Source of the DNA: CAIYUC01 sp963682005
GTDB taxonomy: Bacteria > Bacteroidota > Bacteroidia > Bacteroidales > FEN-979
Direction of reading: 5' to 3'
Assembly (NCBI GenBank): GCA_963682005.1
Contig: OY820914.1
Coordinates: forward strand, 1,612,001-1,676,000
DNA: 64,000 bases
Part shown: piece by piece, positions 16,676 through 25,061 of the stretch
Layout: each line of letters starts with the position of its first letter
Position numbering within the stretch: the stretch's first letter is position 1
The notes under the pieces: model-generated
What the model was told of the DNA's origin: nothing
The model's database searches: none
The model's input: only the letters and a program-made list of their open reading frames with translations
Made by a program: the position numbers and the translations under genes

Positions 16676-19600
16676 AATTGACCCGCTCCCTGTAATATTA
16701 CACTCATCTCCGCCGCAAAGGTGAAATGACATTCCTTCACACACGGGACAATGAATTTGACCTCGGCAAGTGAAAAATTTTTCGGATTGATCACCGCTTT
16801 CACTTCATCCGTCTCATAGATATACATACCTTCCAGCAGGGTTAATGTCTTAATCTGCTTATCCTGTTTATAGATCAGTACTTTTTTATCCGGCAATTCG
16901 CTCAGGAAATAACCCTCTTTTTCCAGGTTCAGTGTCTGGATGGAAAGGGACAGCCCTGGTTTATCCTTATATGGCTTGCCATTCGTCGGACAAAAGGTGG
17001 TACAATTCCCGCATTCATTGCAAAGATCGCGGATATTAAGGATCTGGTACCTCTGTTCAACAGAAAAATCACAATCATCCTCAAACCCGATGGATCCATC
17101 TGCCTTTAGAACCGCTTTCTGCAGTCTGAATTTCACCGGATCCATCATATAGCTGAAATTCGCCAGGTTCGGACAAACGGTGACGCAGACATTGCAGATC
17201 TCGTCGCAGAAAAGACAGCGGGAAGCCTCATTCACCGCCTCGTCCTGAGAATAGGAAGAGATGACAAGGTTGAAATTCCGCCTGTCGTCCAGGGGTGTTT
17301 CCGCGGGGGAGACACCATACCGTCGAACAGATTTCCGATGGAGGAGTTCCGGGATATTCTTCGGCACTCCTTCTCCCCTACCCGTTTCGGGGAGGGGCCG
17401 GGGGAGGGGTATGTTAAGATCCCCAATGATCTCCTCCGCAGCCTTCCGTCCGTCGGCAATGGCATTGATGGCGGTGGAGGCGCCGCGAAGCGCATCTCCG
17501 CCCACATAAAGCCCGTCAATGTTCGTCTTATACTTTCCTCTCGAAGTAATTATCTCAGAAGTCCCGAGAAAATCTATGTCGAGTTCCTGGCCAATGGCAG
17601 GGATGACCGTATCGCAGGATATTTCAAATTCCGACCCGGGGACCTTAATCGGGGCGGGACGTCCGTCATTCCCCTTTATTCCCAGAATATTCCTGCTGCA
17701 TAGAATGGAAGAAACATGACCATCGGAAGAAAGGATCCGCTCAGGGTTGGCTAGCTCAATGATCATAATGCCTTCGTCAAGTACGGCGCTGATCTCTCCT
17801 TTATCAGCAGGCATTTCTTTGATCGTTCGCCTGTATATGATCGTAACGGTTCCATTCTCGCCCACCAGCCGGTAGGCAGTTCGGGCCGCATCCATGGCCG
17901 TGTTCCCGCCCCCGATGATCACGACATGTTTTCCCCGGAAATACGAATTTTTCTTTTTAACGACAAACAGAAAGTTCAAAGGGTCCATCACACCGGGCAG
18001 TTCAATGCCTTCGATATGCATCTGTGCAGATCGCTGCGCCCCGGCTGCGAGAAATACGGCATCATGCGTCTCTTGGATGGTGGGGAAGTCCTCTTTGGTG
18101 ACCGTATTCTTTTCATGAAGGGTGAACAGTCCCGTTCCGGCATTCATTCCAAGGATTCGTGAAATATCCTGTTTTATCGCGTCATTCGTCAGCCTGAAAG
18201 ACGGGATGGCAGCCGAAACCATACCACCCGGCATCGCTTTCTGCTCGAAAAGATCCACCCGGATCCCGCTCTTTGTAAGGAACCATGCACATGACAATCC
18301 GGCCGGACCTCCGCCAATAATGGCCACTTTGTATTTGCTTTCGGTCGCAGGAATTACCGGAAACGGCTCATCATGATTTTCTGCAACGAAGCGTTTGATT
18401 TCCCGGATCATTAGCGGCTCATCATAATTGATCCGCGTACACTTCACCTGGCAGGGATGGTCGCAGATCATACCGGTTACAGCCGGAAAAGGATTGGTGT
18501 CCATGATTGTGGTAAAGGCCGCCGGGATGTCATTTTGAGACACACTGTACATATAACCGGGAATATCCTGGTTCGTCGGGCAGGTATCCTTGCATGGCGC
18601 ATGGATGCAGTCGAAATACCCCAGCTGACGTTTGGTTTTGATATCCGGATCAATAAGATTTGATTTTTTATAAGCAGGATCATCCTTTGCCTCATCGGCA
18701 TACCTGTTGAGATTCAGGAGGGCGGCTTCATCAACATTCCTGCATTCCTGCACTCCTGCATTCTGAACTATTTTATTATGCATTCCCGCATTCCTGCATT
18801 CCTGCATTATGAATTCATCCAAGGAATTTGCTTTTACAGCCGTAAAAGCTGTTCGTAAATTCTCCATGTACTGCCACAACCGGCCATAACCACCAGGTTT
18901 CAGCAGGTCGCTGCAAACGGTCACTGGCTTCAGGCCACAGGCTAAAACGGGTGCGATGTTAAAGCAATCAACGCCTCCGGAAAATGAGATATCGAGGTTG
19001 CCGCCGAAATCATTCTGAAGCTTCCTTGCCACATTGATGCTGACCGGGTGGAGCAACCGCCCGCTCATGTACATCATGGTTTCCTTCGTATTGAAAACGT
19101 TCCTGTTGTTGACAGTTTCCAGGGTGTTGGTCAGCTTGATGCCGAAGCCCAGCCCTTCTTTCTTGGCTGTTTCAGATAGAGAGCGGATGAGGTTCAGGGC
19201 ATCGGAATAGCGGAGGTCGTGGGCAAACGCTTCGTCAGGAACTTCCGGGGGTACGCCACAGCCAGGATGATTTCGTGAATCACCCCTGCCAAGGATGTGT
19301 GCCAACATTTCCTGTCCGATCAGTGTAGGATTCAGCTTGATGGTGGTGTGCAGTCTTTTTTCTGTCAGCAGGTAGTTTCCGATCTTTCCGATCTCTTCGG
19401 GAGGACAGCCATGCATCGTGCTGAGGGTGATGTTGTCGGAGATCCGGGAAGGGATTCCAATCTCATCGATCGCAGGGTAGACCTTCCGGATCGTGTTCCG
19501 GGCATGGGCCAGCTCGGTGCTGCAATCTTGCATCCGGTCGAAAAACCACTGCACGTTGTCCCTGAGAATGCCTTCCATGTTATAGCCGACGCTCATGTTG

Positions 19601-20064
19601 AAGATCATGCCAGGGGGACCTTCAAATCCAAGTTCACGGTGAAGGATGTGGATCAGGATCCAGGCGTTGAGGTACTCGTCGAACGACTGCCCGATCTTCA
19701 GCTCCTGCGACCATTCGCAGTTGTAGCCTTCGTCCTGCATGTCGATGCAGGGTTTTGACACCTCAAGCTCATCAAGGGTCTGAACGGTTTTCAATTCAAT
19801 GTACCTCGCACCGCAAAGCCAGGCAGCGACAATATTCAGCGCCAGTTGCGTGTGAGGTCCGGCAGCGATGCCGACGGGAGTTTCCAGGACCTTGCCATAC
19901 CGTTTCATCCTGAAGGGATCAGTAACCTTTGGCCTGAAGAACAATGATCCCGGGATCCCCGGGATCCGGTTGTTACGGATCCCCGAAAGGACCAGCGTCA
20001 AAAGCCGGGGTAATGGTATGGGTGAGAATTTATCGGACAAAACGTATGGATTTTTAAAGGACAA
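16648..20064 (-). CDS. ygfK: YgfK, selenate reductase-like FAD/Fe-S oxidoreductase
   Basis: YgfK proteins are large flavo-iron-sulfur oxidoreductases found with selenium-type xanthine dehydrogenases. This one has 1138 residues against about 1030 in E. coli. Residues 1 to about 420 form a dihydroorotate dehydrogenase-like barrel. A GltD-type Cys cluster (CIHAPCKDTCPT) follows, then an FAD site (IIGGGPAGLSC, about 577-587) and an NAD(P)H site (IIGGGNTAMDAARTA, about 710-725). Two C-terminal ferredoxin segments end it (CLFCDEICNVCVTVCP and CNECGNCTTFCPT, near 1010). It probably links NAD(P)H to reduction of a purine or a partner Mo enzyme. The extra length is partly explained by repeat-coded inserts at about residues 418-443 and 884-899, and the C-terminus also comes from a repeat. 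It is the first gene of the minus-strand run. Confidence 0.9.
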   Translation of the reverse strand: MSFKNPYVLSDKFSPIPLPRLLTLVLSGIRNNRIPGIPGSLFFRPKVTDPFRMKRYGKVLETPVGIAAGPHTQLALNIVAAWLCGARYIELKTVQTLDELEVSKPCIDMQDEGYNCEWSQELKIGQSFDEYLNAWILIHILHRELGFEGPPGMIFNMSVGYNMEGILRDNVQWFFDRMQDCSTELAHARNTIRKVYPAIDEIGIPSRISDNITLSTMHGCPPEEIGKIGNYLLTEKRLHTTIKLNPTLIGQEMLAHILGRGDSRNHPGCGVPPEVPDEAFAHDLRYSDALNLIRSLSETAKKEGLGFGIKLTNTLETVNNRNVFNTKETMMYMSGRLLHPVSINVARKLQNDFGGNLDISFSGGVDCFNIAPVLACGLKPVTVCSDLLKPGGYGRLWQYMENLRTAFTAVKANSLDEFIMQECRNAGMHNKIVQNAGVQECRNVDEAALLNLNRYADEAKDDPAYKKSNLIDPDIKTKRQLGYFDCIHAPCKDTCPTNQDIPGYMYSVSQNDIPAAFTTIMDTNPFPAVTGMICDHPCQVKCTRINYDEPLMIREIKRFVAENHDEPFPVIPATESKYKVAIIGGGPAGLSCAWFLTKSGIRVDLFEQKAMPGGMVSAAIPSFRLTNDAIKQDISRILGMNAGTGLFTLHEKNTVTKEDFPTIQETHDAVFLAAGAQRSAQMHIEGIELPGVMDPLNFLFVVKKKNSYFRGKHVVIIGGGNTAMDAARTAYRLVGENGTVTIIYRRTIKEMPADKGEISAVLDEGIMIIELANPERILSSDGHVSSILCSRNILGIKGNDGRPAPIKVPGSEFEISCDTVIPAIGQELDIDFLGTSEIITSRGKYKTNIDGLYVGGDALRGASTAINAIADGRKAAEEIIGDLNIPLPRPLPETGRGEGVPKNIPELLHRKSVRRYGVSPAETPLDDRRNFNLVISSYSQDEAVNEASRCLFCDEICNVCVTVCPNLANFSYMMDPVKFRLQKAVLKADGSIGFEDDCDFSVEQRYQILNIRDLCNECGNCTTFCPTNGKPYKDKPGLSLSIQTLNLEKEGYFLSELPDKKVLIYKQDKQIKTLTLLEGMYIYETDEVKAVINPKNFSLAEVKFIVPCVKECHFTFAAEMSVILQGAGQFTSPPGPLS
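17367..17411. repeat. CCCCTCCCC/GGGGAGGGG repeat inside ygfK
   Basis: CTCCCCTACCCGTTTCGGGGAGGGGCCGGGG-like sequence lies in frame within ygfK. It codes for a Pro/Gly/Arg-rich stretch (PLPRPLPETGRGEG) between the NAD(P)H domain and the C-terminal ferredoxin domain, where the family normally has none. Confidence 0.8.
18735..18811. repeat. GCATTCCT tandem repeat inside ygfK
   Basis: Repeated TGCATTCC words, interrupted by ACTATTTTATTATG, are translated in the ygfK frame as MQECRNAGM and VQECRNVDE. The insert lies at the join of the barrel domain and the GltD-like domain. A related sequence (ATGCAGAATGCAGG) lies after guaD at about 24915. Confidence 0.8.
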
Positions 20065-20213
20065 ATGTAAGAAATAGCAAAGAAGGGAAGTACCGAAATA
20101 GCGAAAATTAGTGTAACTGCGGGATTTAAAATTCGTTTTAATCCGTTTTGATCTGTTTCATCTATGTTCTGTTAAAAAAAATCCATAATTTTATTGCCAT
20201 AAATCCTGATCAA

Positions 20214-22346
20214 ATGAAAACAATCATCCGTATTGCTGCAATTTTGCTGTTCCTCACGGGAATGTACAGTTGCAAACAAATGAACACCGCGAAAATGAAT
20301 TATCCTGTAACGAAAAAAGTAACCCAGGTCGATGATTATTTCGGCACCAAAGTCGAAGACCCTTACCGGTGGCTGGAAAACGATACGTCCGCCGAAACGA
20401 AGGAATGGGCCCTGACTGAACAGAAATTCACCGAAGATTATCTTTCAAAGATCCCTTTCCGGGATAAGATCATGAAACGGTACAAAGAGATCCTGAACTA
20501 CCCGAAATATTTCGGCGGGGAAAAGATCGGCGATTACATAATCTTTTCTAAGAATGACGGTCTTCAGAACCAGTCGGTCTATTATATTCAGAAAGGACTG
20601 GACGGCGAAGCAAAAGTCTTCATGGATCCGAATACACTCTCAAAAGATGGTTCGGCATCCGTTGAATTCGACGGTTATTCGAATGACAAGAAATATATTG
20701 CCTACCACATAAACATGGGCGGCAGCGACTGGCAAACGATCTACGTGATGGAAATCGCTACACAAAAACAGCTTCCTGACAAGCTCGAATGGATCAAATT
20801 CGGAAGCGTTGCATGGAAAGGCAACGGGTTTTACTACAGCAGGTATGACAAGCCGGCGAAAGGCACCGAAATGACCGCGAAAAATGAATACCAGAAGATC
20901 TTTTACCACAAGCTGGGAGATTCGCAGGAAAAAGATCAGCTGATCTATGAGGATAAAAAGAATCCTTTAATGTACATCGGATCACAGGTAACGGAAGATG
21001 AGCGTTTTCTCTTCCTGTATAAATCGAAAGGCACGGATGGCGTGGAGGTCTGGTACAAGGACCTCGCCAAAGGCCAGAAAGAATTCAGCCTCGTGTTCCC
21101 CGGCTTCGACCTGAACTACGGCGTTATCAACAACATCGGCGACAAGATCCTGGTCAACACGAACGACGGTGCCGGGAATTACCGGGTGATCCTCGTTGAT
21201 CCCGCCCATCCTGAAAAGCAAAGCTGGAAAGACATTGTTCCGGAGAAACCGGAAAAGCTGGAATCCGCTTCAATGGTTGGAGGAAAGCTGTTTGTGGGTT
21301 ACCTGAAAGATGCTTCCACGAAGATCTACCAATACGCTCCTGACGGAATGCTGGACCATGAAGTGGTTCTTCCATCCATCGGATCGGCCTCATCGATAGG
21401 TGGCGCCAAAGAAGATGGCTTCGCTTTTTATGATTTTTCATCATTCACCTATCCTCCATCGATCTTCAGGTATGACATTGCGACCGGCAAATCGGAGATC
21501 TTCCGGAAAGCCGAGATCAAGGTGAACATAGATGATTTCGAGACTGAACAGGTTTTTTATCCTTCAAAAGACGGAACAAAGATCCCGATGTTCCTTGTTC
21601 ACAAAAAAGGAATGAAACTCGACGGATCGCATCCTACATTGCTATACGCTTATGGCGGCTTCAACGCCAGTTCGACGCCATATTTCAGCAACACGAAGGT
21701 TATTCTTTATGAGAATGACGGGATCTTTGCCATGGCCAATATCCGCGGAGGCGGAGAATATGGAGAGAAATGGCACAAGGCGGGAAATCTCCTGAACAAG
21801 CAGAATTGCTTTGATGATTTCATTGCAGCAGCCGAATACCTCATCGAGAAAAAGTACACCAGCAAGGAAAAACTGGCCATCAACGGCGGTTCCAATGGCG
21901 GACTGCTTGTGGGGGCCGTGATGACCCAGCGTCCCGACCTGTTCAGGGTCTGCCTGCCGGAAGTCGGGGTGATGGACATGCTTCGTTTCCAGAAATTCAC
22001 CGTCGGCTGGGGCTGGACGGTTGAATACGGTACATCCGACAGCGCAAAATATTTCTCCTATCTCTACAAATATTCGCCGCTGCACAACATAAAGGATGGC
22101 GTAGAATACCCGGCAACACTGATCCTGACGGCTGATCACGACGACCGCGTTGTTCCGGCTCACTCGTTCAAGTTCGCCGCCACATTGCAGGAAAAACAGA
22201 AAGGACCGAATCCCACGCTGATCCGCATCGAGATCAACCAGGGACATGGCGCCTCCGGCGCTTCCCTTGCAAGGATCATCGAAAGCGAGACCGATAAGTG
22301 GGCGTTTATGTTCTACAATATGGGGATCACCCCGATCTACAAATAG
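20214..22346 (+). CDS. Prolyl oligopeptidase family serine peptidase, lipoprotein
   Basis: This S9A prolyl oligopeptidase of about 710 residues cleaves peptides after proline. The start at 20214 gives a lipoprotein signal peptide with lipobox LTGMYSC, so the enzyme should be tethered in the periplasm. The N-terminal half is a seven-blade beta-propeller (begins DPYRWLEND). The catalytic triad sits in the C-terminal hydrolase domain: S560 (NGGSNGG), D644 (ADHDDRVV) and H678 (NQGHGASG). The typical segment ANIRGGGEYGEKWHKAG is also present. It is divergent from ygfK and has no obvious operon partner. A hairpin (22365-22384) follows its stop. Confidence 0.93.
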   Translation: MKTIIRIAAILLFLTGMYSCKQMNTAKMNYPVTKKVTQVDDYFGTKVEDPYRWLENDTSAETKEWALTEQKFTEDYLSKIPFRDKIMKRYKEILNYPKYFGGEKIGDYIIFSKNDGLQNQSVYYIQKGLDGEAKVFMDPNTLSKDGSASVEFDGYSNDKKYIAYHINMGGSDWQTIYVMEIATQKQLPDKLEWIKFGSVAWKGNGFYYSRYDKPAKGTEMTAKNEYQKIFYHKLGDSQEKDQLIYEDKKNPLMYIGSQVTEDERFLFLYKSKGTDGVEVWYKDLAKGQKEFSLVFPGFDLNYGVINNIGDKILVNTNDGAGNYRVILVDPAHPEKQSWKDIVPEKPEKLESASMVGGKLFVGYLKDASTKIYQYAPDGMLDHEVVLPSIGSASSIGGAKEDGFAFYDFSSFTYPPSIFRYDIATGKSEIFRKAEIKVNIDDFETEQVFYPSKDGTKIPMFLVHKKGMKLDGSHPTLLYAYGGFNASSTPYFSNTKVILYENDGIFAMANIRGGGEYGEKWHKAGNLLNKQNCFDDFIAAAEYLIEKKYTSKEKLAINGGSNGGLLVGAVMTQRPDLFRVCLPEVGVMDMLRFQKFTVGWGWTVEYGTSDSAKYFSYLYKYSPLHNIKDGVEYPATLILTADHDDRVVPAHSFKFAATLQEKQKGPNPTLIRIEINQGHGASGASLARIIESETDKWAFMFYNMGITPIYK

Positions 22347-22364
22347 TGACCCGGCGGCATGTGG

Positions 22365-22384
22365 ATTCCCGCTTGCGCGGGAAT
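22365..22384. repeat. REP-like GC hairpin after the peptidase gene
   Basis: ATTCCCGC-TTGC-GCGGGAAT is a perfect 8-bp stem 18 bp after the stop codon. There is no T-run after it, so it is more likely a dispersed REP-type element or 3'-end stabiliser than an intrinsic terminator. Confidence 0.7.
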
Positions 22385-22411
22385 GACGTTTGCACATAAA
22401 TGAAACGGAGA

Positions 22412-22556
22412 ATTCCTTCGTGGAACTTCGTGCATCCTTCGTGTTCTTCGTGATGATCTTTTTACTTTGTGGTCTCCGTGGATTCCCTGTGACCTCTGTG
22501 GTTAAAAAATCTTTTTAACACAATGAACACAAAGAAGGCACAGAGTTCACAGAGAA
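22412..22556. repeat. Inverted repeat of the TTCGTG/TTTGTG family
   Basis: A run of CTTCGTG and CTCTGTGG words is answered by AACACAATGAACACAAAGAAGG around a TTAAAAAATCTTTTTAA centre. It fills most of the 273-bp spacer between the peptidase and the SDR gene. Confidence 0.7.
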
Positions 22557-22619
22557 AAGGATTATCCTTCGGTATTCAAAATTCTCTGTTCAATATTCAA
22601 TATTCAGAAACTAAACACC

Positions 22620-23210
22620 ATGAAGATCATTGTCGTTGGAGCAACAGGAACCATCGGAAGCGCAATCGTGAAGGCCCTTTCGGGCAAATATGAAGTCATC
22701 CCGGTCACGAAGAACCATGAAGGGATCAGGGTCGATATTTCAGATCCGGGATCGGTAAAGAAGATGTTCGAAGCCATTGGCAGGGTGGATGCGGTTATAT
22801 CTGCGGCGGGGAACGGTATATTCAAACCGTTGTCCGGAATGACGGATGAAGATTTCGATTTCTGCCTGAAGAACAAGCTGATGGGGCAGGTCAACCTGGT
22901 CAGGTACGGCGTGGATCATTTGAACGACAATGGCAGTTTTACCCTGATCAGCGGTGTGCTGGGACGAAAGCCGACACCGGGAAGCTCAGGCTTCAGCATC
23001 GTCAATGGCGGACTGGAAGCCTTTGTCCGGGCCGCAGCGCTGGAAATGCCACGCGGCATCCGGATCAACATCATCTCTCCCGGCTGGATATCAGAGACCC
23101 TTCAGAAAATGGGACAGGATCCGAAAGCCGGCACCCCGGCCGACACCGTTGCAAAAGGTTACATAGAACTTCTTGAGGGGGCTGTTACCGGAAAGACCTT
23201 AGAGATGTAA
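22620..23210 (+). CDS. Short-chain dehydrogenase/reductase, atypical
   Basis: This 196-residue Rossmann-fold protein of the SDR superfamily has the dinucleotide site GATGTIG at 7-13 and a VDISDPGSV segment. NNAG-type residues are present as SAAGNG. The classical YxxxK catalytic pair is not seen: the aligned stretch reads SGFSIVNGGLEAF, with Phe where Tyr is expected. This matches short SDRs of the Lin1944-like group, whose substrate is unknown. It may bind NADPH in a non-classical way or be non-catalytic. It stands alone, flanked by two repeat elements. Confidence 0.85.
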   Translation: MKIIVVGATGTIGSAIVKALSGKYEVIPVTKNHEGIRVDISDPGSVKKMFEAIGRVDAVISAAGNGIFKPLSGMTDEDFDFCLKNKLMGQVNLVRYGVDHLNDNGSFTLISGVLGRKPTPGSSGFSIVNGGLEAFVRAAALEMPRGIRINIISPGWISETLQKMGQDPKAGTPADTVAKGYIELLEGAVTGKTLEM

Positions 23211-23216
23211 AAGTGG

Positions 23217-23299
23217 AATGAGGTAATGAAATAATGAAGTAATGAAGTAATAACTAATTAATAATTATTTCATTACTTCATTATTTCATTACTTCATTA
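23217..23299. repeat. TAATGA/TCATTA inverted repeat, second copy
   Basis: AATGAAATAATGAAGTAATG-like words (left arm) face CATTACTTCATTATTTCATT (right arm) across a TAATTAATAATT centre. It sits between two convergent genes and supplies the TAA stop (23297-23299) of the minus-strand gene, so it could also work as a terminator-like hairpin. It is a sister of 9852-9936. Confidence 0.8.
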
Positions 23300-24181
23300 A
23301 ACAAACTCCCCCGACCCCGCATTGTATACCTTCGTCCCGAGTTTCCCTTGCGCAACAAGATTACTGACCGAGGATTTCAACGTTTTGATCCGGTCTGTAT
23401 AGTGTGTGATCCCCAGGTTTACGAGGTTGTTGTAAGCTTTCTCATAGTTTCCGCCCGTATTCATCGCATTCAGGATATCGCTGCTTCGCGCCCTTCCCTG
23501 GTGGCGGATATCGCAGATCGCAAGGCACACTTTGTCGGGCACATTGTCAAGGTTGTAATCTCGTGCATAGTCCTTCATGTTCGACCGGAAATGCTCCACA
23601 GCCACATCCACCTGCGTTTTTACATGCATCGGGTCGTTCATCGCCCAGTGCACGAACCGTGCGCAGCAGATCAGCTCCTGCTGCTCCACCTCCGAAAGGC
23701 CCGGGTTCAGGTAATCCATCAACGCCTGTGTGGTTCTGTCATCCTCGAGTTGCTGAAGCGTACCTGTTGATTGTGCCTTGTAATAGATCCGCCCGTTTTG
23801 CAAAACCAGCTTCGGGAAATAGTCCGCGGCATTCGGCAGGGCAAGTAGCTTCTTGAAAAATTTCACAAAATCCCCGTTGGGAACATGTGCCGCATATTGC
23901 ATGAAACTGAAGGTGAACTGCGCCCTGTCGTAGGTATTCAGGCAGAAGAACGAACCCTTGCTTTCACACATGGCCGTCGGGTAGATGAACCAGGCCCAGA
24001 ACCCGTGTTCCACCTCGTATTTCGACGGATCATAAATCAGCCCCGGAACGGCGCGGGTATTGAACAACCCGGTATTTCCCTGGTAATAAGTCCGTGTACC
24101 CACAAGGAACTTCACACCATCGCTTTGCGCTGTGGCATAGTTGGCATTATTGATGCTTGAAAAAGAAAAATTGATCGTCAT
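23297..24181 (-). CDS. Conserved-looking hypothetical protein, possibly lysozyme-fold
   Basis: I cannot name this 294-residue soluble protein with confidence. There is no signal peptide or membrane segment. Notable motifs are CESKGSFFCLNTYDRAQFTF and FMQYAAHVPNGDFVKFF near residues 75-105, and VCLAICDIRHQGRA near 225. An early Glu followed by an aromatic stretch with YDRAQ, plus a mainly helical body, vaguely recalls lysozyme-like or chitosanase-like hydrolases, but no catalytic pair can be proved. It converges on the SDR gene, and its stop codon lies in the 23217-23299 repeat. Alternative: an effector or phage-derived structural protein. Confidence 0.6.
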   Translation of the reverse strand: MTINFSFSSINNANYATAQSDGVKFLVGTRTYYQGNTGLFNTRAVPGLIYDPSKYEVEHGFWAWFIYPTAMCESKGSFFCLNTYDRAQFTFSFMQYAAHVPNGDFVKFFKKLLALPNAADYFPKLVLQNGRIYYKAQSTGTLQQLEDDRTTQALMDYLNPGLSEVEQQELICCARFVHWAMNDPMHVKTQVDVAVEHFRSNMKDYARDYNLDNVPDKVCLAICDIRHQGRARSSDILNAMNTGGNYEKAYNNLVNLGITHYTDRIKTLKSSVSNLVAQGKLGTKVYNAGSGEFV

Positions 24182-24235
24182 GATTTTGGGTTTTGTTAGT
24201 GCAATTTAAGAAAAAAAATGAACACAGATAAAACG

Positions 24236-24256
24236 CCTGCCTGCCGGCCAGGCAGG
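24236..24256. repeat. CCTGCCTG/CAGGCAGG hairpin
   Basis: A perfect 8-bp stem with a CCGGC loop lies in the divergent spacer between the 294-residue gene and guaD. It is next to TTCCTTCGTG-type repeat words (about 24280-24330). No function is evident. Confidence 0.7.
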
Positions 24257-24375
24257 AATGATGACTGATATATCAACTCCTTTGAGTTCCTTCGTGTTGC
24301 ACTTTGAGCGCCTTCGCGGTTAAATTGTTCCTTTTGAGAAAGCCTCGTGCAGGGGATGAAGCTGAGTGAATAAAG

Positions 24376-24407
24376 TTTGCTTTCTCCCGAAATCCCGCTT
24401 ACTTTTG
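24376..24407 (+). promoter_or_regulatory. Bacteroidota-type promoter for guaD
   Basis: TTTG at 24376-24379 is followed after 20 bp by TACTTTTG (24400-24407). This matches the Bacteroidota sigma consensus TTTG-N19-21-TAnnTTTG. It lies 27 bp before the guaD ATG, giving a short leader of about 20 nt. Confidence 0.6.
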
Positions 24408-24434
24408 TGGTTGATAATAACACCTTACAAGCAT

Positions 24435-24908
24435 ATGGGTTCACATGATTATTATATGAATGAAGCCTTTGATGAGGCATTCAGATCGGTAAGATACAAT
24501 ATTGGCGGGCCCTTTGGCGCGGTTGTCGTGCTGGATGGCATCCTGATCGGAAAAGGAGGGAACCGGGTCAGCTCGCTGAACGATCCCACCGCACATGCGG
24601 AGATCGTCGCCATACGCGAAGCCTGTAAAACGATCAGCAATTTCGACCTCTCGGGGGCCATCCTTTATACCACCTGCGAACCCTGCCCGATGTGCCTTTC
24701 AGCGATCTACTGGGCAAACATCAAGTCCGTCTATTATTGTGCCACCCGCTATGAAGCGGCTGATATCGGGTTCAAGGATAATCACATTTATGAAGAACTG
24801 GAAATGCCGATTGAAGAGCGGTCAATAGAATTCATTCAAATCGGTAATTCCAAAGCCACAGAACTCTTCAGGGAATGGCAGGAAAAATCCGATAAGATCG
24901 AATACTGA
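24435..24908 (+). CDS. guaD: Guanine deaminase (cytidine deaminase-like fold)
   Basis: This 157-residue zinc-dependent deaminase converts guanine to xanthine and ammonia. The catalytic motif is TAHAE (H54, E56) and the other zinc ligands are C84 and C87 (PCPMC). The flanking FGAVVVLDG, NDPTAHAE, CEPCPMCLSAIYWA and the terminal Glu-Tyr match Bacillus-type GuaD closely rather than TadA. The ATG at 24435 follows a good promoter; upstream codons are not conserved. Its product xanthine is the substrate expected for the purine cluster 4 kb away, so it probably feeds that pathway. Confidence 0.9.
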   Translation: MGSHDYYMNEAFDEAFRSVRYNIGGPFGAVVVLDGILIGKGGNRVSSLNDPTAHAEIVAIREACKTISNFDLSGAILYTTCEPCPMCLSAIYWANIKSVYYCATRYEAADIGFKDNHIYEELEMPIEERSIEFIQIGNSKATELFREWQEKSDKIEY

Positions 24909-24970
24909 TGAATATGCAGAAATGCAGAATGCAGGAATTTAAAATGCATAATATTTCGTAATCCCTTGGC

Positions 24971-25049
24971 TGGCGCGCGTTTGTAACGCGTGCCATGAAT
25001 CCGCACTTCTCAGACGCACTGATCAATCACGCGACATAGTCGCGCGCCA
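24971..25049. repeat. TGGCGCGCG/CGCGCGCCA palindromic element
   Basis: The terminal inverted repeats TGGCGCGCG (24971-24979) and CGCGCGCCA (25041-25049) enclose a CGCGTTTGTAACGCG hairpin and a GCGACATAGTCGC palindrome. It fills the spacer between convergent guaD and the next gene. A partial relative (CTGACGTGCGTCTCAATCGCGTGCC) is near 13715-13740. Confidence 0.75.
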
Positions 25050-25061
25050 CCATATATGCAC

